This document shows positions 59,741 through 64,000 of a stretch of 64,000 nucleotides of DNA, piece by piece. The notes below the pieces were generated by a model. It saw nothing but the letters and a program-made list of their open reading frames with translations, did not search any database and was not told where the DNA came from. The stretch comes from Limnobaculum zhutongyuii (GTDB taxonomy: Bacteria; Pseudomonadota; Gammaproteobacteria; Enterobacterales; Enterobacteriaceae). A program made the translations under genes and the position numbers. The stretch covers positions 2,232,001-2,296,000 of the forward strand of contig NZ_CP034752.1 in NCBI RefSeq assembly GCF_004295645.1, written 5' to 3'. Numbering within the stretch: the first letter of the stretch is position 1; every line of letters begins with the position of its first letter.

Positions 59741-62700
59741 ATGGGAATGACCACCATGGGCGTCAAGCTGGATGAAGCGACACGCGACAGAATAAAAAAA
59801 GCGGCCCAAACCCTAGACCGTACTCCTCATTGGTTGATTAAACAGGCTATATTCAATTATTTAGAGCAGTTGGAACAGGGTAATATCCCTTTCGAGCTGT
59901 CGGCCAATGAACTGGACAACCGGCAAGATGACGACACTCTGCCAGAGCCAGAACCCGAGCAAGTCTGCCAACCTTTTCTGGAATTTGCTGAAAACGTACA
60001 ACCTCAGTCGGTTAACCGTGCTGCCATTACTGCCGCTTACCGTACGCCGGAAACTGAAATTATTCCGCGCCTGCTGGAGCAAGCACGCCTGAACGGTGAA
60101 CAGAGCAACGCCGCACATCAGCTCGCCTATAAACTGGCTGAAAAACTACGTGGACAGAAGACCGCCATTGGCCGTGCCGGTATGGTTCAGGGATTATTAC
60201 AAGAGTTTTCACTCTCCTCTTCTGAAGGCGTGGCGCTCATGTGTCTGGCGGAAGCATTACTGCGTATCCCTGACAAAGCCACTCGTGATGCTCTGATTCG
60301 TGACAAAATCAGTAACGGTAACTGGCACTCCCATTTGGGACAAAGCCCTTCTCTGTTTGTTAATGCCGCAACCTGGGGGCTATTGCTGACCGGAAAGCTG
60401 GTATCCACCCATAATGAGTCACAACTTTCTTCATCCCTTAATCGAATTATCAGCAAGAGTGGTGAACCCCTTATCCGCAAAGGGGTAGATATGGCAATGC
60501 GTCTGATGGGGGAACAGTTTGTTACCGGTGAGACCATTTCTGAAGCCTTAGCCAATGCCCATAAGCAGGAAGATAAAGGTTTCCGTTACTCCTATGACAT
60601 GCTGGGTGAGGCCGCCCTCACCGAAGCTGATGCTCAACGCTATCTCTTTTCTTACCAACAGGCGATTCACGCCATCGGTAAAGCCGCCAATGGCCGAGGT
60701 GTTTACGAAGGTCCGGGGATCTCTATTAAGCTATCGGCACTTCACCCACGCTACAGCCGGGCTCAATATGAACGAGTGATGAGCGAACTCTACCCTCGCC
60801 TGCTGGAACTCACCCTGCTGGCACGCCAATATGATATTGGTCTGAATATTGATGCTGAAGAGGCAGACCGACTGGAGATCTCGTTAGACTTACTGGAAAA
60901 ACTCTGTTTTGAACCACGCCTGGCTAACTGGAACGGTATCGGTTTTGTGGTTCAGGCCTATCAGAAACGTTGCCCGTATGTCATCGACTATCTGATCGAT
61001 CTGGCCCATCGCAGCCAGCATCGCCTGATGATTCGCTTAGTCAAAGGCGCTTACTGGGACAGCGAAATCAAACGCGCGCAAACCGACGGGCTTGAGGGCT
61101 ATCCGGTGTATACCCGCAAAGTGTATACCGATATCGCCTATCTGGCCTGCGCCCGTAAACTATTGGCGGTACCGGAGGCGATTTATCCGCAGTTTGCTAC
61201 CCATAACGCCCATACTTTAGCGGCGGTTTACCATCTTGCTGGTCATAACTACTACCCCGGTCAATATGAGTTCCAGTGCCTGCACGGCATGGGAGAACCA
61301 CTCTATTATCACGTAGTGGGTAAGCACAGTGACGGGAAGCTACAGCGCCCTTGTCGTATTTATGCGCCAGTAGGTACTCACGAAACTCTGCTGGCCTATC
61401 TGGTTCGTCGCCTGCTGGAGAACGGGGCGAACACCTCCTTTGTTAACCGTATTGCTGATCACAGCATCACTCTTGATGAACTGGTGGCCGATCCGGTTAA
61501 GGTTATTGAAGCTCAATCGGTGACCGAGGGTGAATTAGGCAAGCCTCACGCTAAAATTCCATTACCGCGCAATTTGTATGGCAGCGTACGCCTGAATTCT
61601 AACGGATTAGACCTCTCTAATGAGCAACGCCTGGCTTCCCTGTCCTCAGCACTGTTAGCCGGCGCGTCTCACTCCTGGTGTGCAGAACCGATGATTGATG
61701 GTGAAACCAGCAGTGATGTGACAGCAGAAAAAGTCTTTAATCCGGCAGATCATCGCGACTGCGTTGGACGAGTCAAAGAGGCAACAGAACAGGATGCCGA
61801 GCAAGCACTCAACAGTGCAGTTAACTTCGCACCTATCTGGTCAGCCACCCCATCAGAACAGCGGGCAGAACTGCTAAACCGTACCGCATCCCTGATGGAA
61901 AATCAGCTACAGCCGCTGATTGGCCTGTTGGTCAGAGAAGCCGGGAAAACGTTTAATAATGCGATTTCTGAAGTGCGTGAGGCCATCGACTTCCTGCGCT
62001 ATTATGCCGAACTGGTACAACATGACTTTAGCAATGATACCCATCGTCCTTTAGGTCCGGTGGTATGTATTAGCCCGTGGAACTTCCCACTGGCTATCTT
62101 TACCGGTCAGGTTGCTGCCGCGCTGGCAGCAGGTAATACCGTATTAGCCAAACCGGCAGAACAGACGCCATTAATTGCCGCTCAGGCAATTCGCCTGATG
62201 CATCAGGCTGGTATTCCAGTCGGAGCAGTTCAACTACTGCCCGGCAAAGGCGAAACCATTGGTGCTAAACTGGTTAATGACAAACGTATTCGCGGCGTCA
62301 TGTTTACCGGTTCAACCGAAGTAGCAATGACATTACAACGTAACATATCCGGAAGGCTTGATACCTTAGGCCACACCATTCCGCTCATTGCCGAAACCGG
62401 TGGTTTAAACACCATGATCGTTGACTCCTCTGCCCTGACAGAACAGGTGGTTAATGATGTGGTTGCTTCCGCCTTCGACAGTGCCGGGCAACGCTGTTCT
62501 GCCCTGCGTATTCTCTGCCTTCAGGAAGAGATCGCTGACAAAACTATCACTATGTTGAAAGGCGCCATGAGCGAATGCAAAATGGGAAATCCTGACTGTT
62601 TATCAACGGATATCGGTCCGGTGATTGATGCTCAGGCAAAAACCAGTATTGAACAGCATATCCAAACCATGCATTCCAAAGGGCGTAAAATCTATCAGTC

Positions 62701-63715
62701 TTCATTTGACTGTCATTCAGATAGCGCCCTGCTGACAAAAGGCACCTTTGTACAACCAACCTTGATTGAACTGGAAAGTCTCGACGAGCTAACCAAAGAA
62801 GTATTTGGGCCGGTTCTGCACGTGGTGCGTTATCAACGCGAAAATGTCACTCAGCTAATCGAGCAAATTAATGCGGCAGGATACGGATTAACCATGGGTA
62901 TTCACACCCGTATTGACGAGACCATCGCCAAAATTACCGAGCGGGCTGCCGTGGGTAATCTGTATGTAAATCGAAATATTGTTGGTGCCGTGGTTGGCGT
63001 TCAGCCGTTTGGCGGTGAAGGTTTGTCCGGTACCGGACCAAAAGCCGGTGGTCCGCTGTATCTCTATCGTCTGCTGTCCCATCGCCCGGATGATGCCATT
63101 GCTAAAGCGCTGTCCCGTAGCGATCGGGAACGTCTGGTGGATACTCGTACCAAAGAACTGCTATTGCAGCCATTAACCGCATTTAAAGAGTGGGCGCTAA
63201 AGAAAGAAAATCGTCCGCTGGCAACCTTATGCGACAGTTACGCTAACTATTCTCAGGCAGGAACCATTCGTCTGCTCACCGGCCCTACCGGTGAGCGCAA
63301 CAGCTATGCGTTAATGCCGCGCCATCGTATTTTGTGCTTACATCATGAAGAACAGGATGCATTGATCCAACTGGCCGCGGTTTTAGCCAGCGGCTCCAAA
63401 GTGTTATGGGTAGATCATAACTTTACTCGTTCGCTGCACAAAAATCTGCCGGAGCCGGTCCAGTCACAAATCGGATTTGTTGCCGACTGGCATAATACCG
63501 AAGTGGCATTTGACGGCGTGCTGTACCACGGTGACAGCGACAAGCTGCAACTGATTAGCGAACAGATTGCCCAACGCGACGGGCCAATTTTATCAGTACA
63601 GGGATTCGCTCATGGGGATACCAATATCTTGTTAGAACGTTTGATACTGGAGCGAGCACTCAGTATTAATACCGCCGCAGCCGGTGGTAACGCCAGTTTA
63701 ATGACCATTGGTTGA
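59741..63715 (+). CDS. putA: PutA, trifunctional proline dehydrogenase / P5C dehydrogenase / transcriptional repressor
   Basis: 1324-residue fusion close to E. coli PutA (1320). It has an N-terminal ribbon-helix-helix DNA-binding domain (about 1-47, MGVKLDEATRDRIKKAAQ) and the FAD-dependent proline dehydrogenase barrel (about 260-570) with YEGPGISIKLSALHPRYSR and LVKGAYWDSEIKRA. The glutamate-semialdehyde dehydrogenase domain (about 640-1130) has ETGG near 885 and the catalytic Cys near 919 in SAGQRCSALR. A C-terminal ALDH-like domain ends SINTAAAGGNASLMTIG. It oxidises proline to glutamate at the membrane and represses putP/putA when proline is absent. The start at 59741 has GAGGAAAC upstream; an ATG at 59645 would add 32 unrelated residues. 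Confidence 0.98.
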   Translation: MGMTTMGVKLDEATRDRIKKAAQTLDRTPHWLIKQAIFNYLEQLEQGNIPFELSANELDNRQDDDTLPEPEPEQVCQPFLEFAENVQPQSVNRAAITAAYRTPETEIIPRLLEQARLNGEQSNAAHQLAYKLAEKLRGQKTAIGRAGMVQGLLQEFSLSSSEGVALMCLAEALLRIPDKATRDALIRDKISNGNWHSHLGQSPSLFVNAATWGLLLTGKLVSTHNESQLSSSLNRIISKSGEPLIRKGVDMAMRLMGEQFVTGETISEALANAHKQEDKGFRYSYDMLGEAALTEADAQRYLFSYQQAIHAIGKAANGRGVYEGPGISIKLSALHPRYSRAQYERVMSELYPRLLELTLLARQYDIGLNIDAEEADRLEISLDLLEKLCFEPRLANWNGIGFVVQAYQKRCPYVIDYLIDLAHRSQHRLMIRLVKGAYWDSEIKRAQTDGLEGYPVYTRKVYTDIAYLACARKLLAVPEAIYPQFATHNAHTLAAVYHLAGHNYYPGQYEFQCLHGMGEPLYYHVVGKHSDGKLQRPCRIYAPVGTHETLLAYLVRRLLENGANTSFVNRIADHSITLDELVADPVKVIEAQSVTEGELGKPHAKIPLPRNLYGSVRLNSNGLDLSNEQRLASLSSALLAGASHSWCAEPMIDGETSSDVTAEKVFNPADHRDCVGRVKEATEQDAEQALNSAVNFAPIWSATPSEQRAELLNRTASLMENQLQPLIGLLVREAGKTFNNAISEVREAIDFLRYYAELVQHDFSNDTHRPLGPVVCISPWNFPLAIFTGQVAAALAAGNTVLAKPAEQTPLIAAQAIRLMHQAGIPVGAVQLLPGKGETIGAKLVNDKRIRGVMFTGSTEVAMTLQRNISGRLDTLGHTIPLIAETGGLNTMIVDSSALTEQVVNDVVASAFDSAGQRCSALRILCLQEEIADKTITMLKGAMSECKMGNPDCLSTDIGPVIDAQAKTSIEQHIQTMHSKGRKIYQSSFDCHSDSALLTKGTFVQPTLIELESLDELTKEVFGPVLHVVRYQRENVTQLIEQINAAGYGLTMGIHTRIDETIAKITERAAVGNLYVNRNIVGAVVGVQPFGGEGLSGTGPKAGGPLYLYRLLSHRPDDAIAKALSRSDRERLVDTRTKELLLQPLTAFKEWALKKENRPLATLCDSYANYSQAGTIRLLTGPTGERNSYALMPRHRILCLHHEEQDALIQLAAVLASGSKVLWVDHNFTRSLHKNLPEPVQSQIGFVADWHNTEVAFDGVLYHGDSDKLQLISEQIAQRDGPILSVQGFAHGDTNILLERLILERALSINTAAAGGNASLMTIG

Positions 63716-63724
63716 TCTGCTATT

Positions 63725-63758
63725 ACAGGGCTTGGCGAACACTAAGCCCTGTATATTT
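63725..63758 (+). terminator. Hairpin terminator of putA
   Basis: A 9-bp stem (ACAGGGCTT / AAGCCCTGT) with a 10-base loop is followed by ATATTTAT; a weak T tract, ten bases after the stop. Confidence 0.65.
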
Positions 63759-63912
63759 ATCGGTAACTCACCTTAGTAAATCACCGGGAAACTGCAATCA
63801 TATCCCATTGATTCCCTTGTCCGTTTTATTTAATTCCATATACTGGTTATACTATAGCCTATCCTGAATTCTGTTCAGTTCCTTTAACGATGCCAATTGC
63901 ATAAGTACCGCG

Positions 63913-64000
63913 ATGAAAACAATCACTACACAAATTCCTGCGCTGGATAAAGTTGTTCGTATTTGTGACTTTTTATCTGATAAAAATGGTGCCACTTTTA
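63913..64000 (+). CDS. IclR-family transcriptional regulator (3' end beyond the window)
   Basis: The first 29 codons encode MKTITTQIPALDKVVRICDF and nine more residues, a typical IclR start in which the helix IPALDKVVRICDFL leads into the winged helix-turn-helix. The rest is outside the window, so the regulon cannot be judged. There is no strong Shine-Dalgarno: the bases before the ATG are AAGTACCGCG. Confidence 0.6.
   Translation, partial: MKTITTQIPALDKVVRICDFLSDKNGATF

Overview
The window is chromosomal DNA of a gamma-proteobacterium of the order Enterobacterales. The products are very close to Escherichia coli proteins (HisF, SbcB, MaeA, FolE, MoeA/MoeB, DusC, GlgBXCAP, PutP/PutA), and many lie in an order recalling the E. 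coli his-sbcB-yohJK-sanA-dusC-pbpG-yohC region. The gene mix (put and glg loci next to that block, maeA where E. coli has cdd) is not that of E. coli. An environmental enterobacterium such as a member of Budviciaceae is plausible, but I cannot confirm the genus from the sequence alone.

Layout. 1-1.9 kb: end of the histidine operon (hisA-hisF-hisI). 2-7.6 kb: an acetyltransferase, a fucO-like alcohol dehydrogenase broken by an in-frame amber codon, a two-domain K+ channel with a C-terminal zinc ribbon, sbcB and a RarD-type permease. 7.7-10.9 kb: a putrescine-importer-like gene with a structured leader (intrinsic terminator plus a small upstream ORF), and the yohJK pair behind a good CRP site. 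11.2-19.4 kb: maeA, a palindrome-rich element, sanA, folE-yeiB, moeA-moeB and an aldo-keto reductase. 19.4-23.4 kb: two secreted proteins of unknown function, one with WG repeats, and dusC.

23.4-35.5 kb holds the most unusual part: two tandem, paralogous chaperone-usher fimbrial operons, both on the minus strand and each with the order major subunit, chaperone, usher, minor subunit, adhesin. Each copy carries frameshifts in simple-sequence DNA: a C tract in minor subunit 1, a G tract in usher 2 and a 5.9-copy octamer in chaperone 2. Between them the two copies still provide one intact gene of every kind. The octamer array looks like a phase-variation switch currently in the off state.

36-40.7 kb: two tandem pbpG-type endopeptidase genes, a DUF808 membrane protein, yohC, and yjdI-yjdJ. 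40.7-44.7 kb: an acid-sugar operon (KdgT-type permease, DtnK-type kinase, PdxA2, DeoR regulator) expected to convert D-threonate or a similar four-carbon acid to dihydroxyacetone phosphate; its upstream region has candidate repressor operators and a CRP site. 45.5-55.2 kb: the complete glycogen operon glgB-glgX-glgC-glgA-glgP. 55.3-57.6 kb: a YcxB-like membrane protein, a stand-alone GyrI-like domain gene with an in-frame amber codon, and an AraC-GyrI fusion regulator. 57.6-63.7 kb: divergent putP and putA for proline uptake and oxidation around a control region with PutA-type GTTGCA sites. The window ends in the first codons of an IclR-type regulator.
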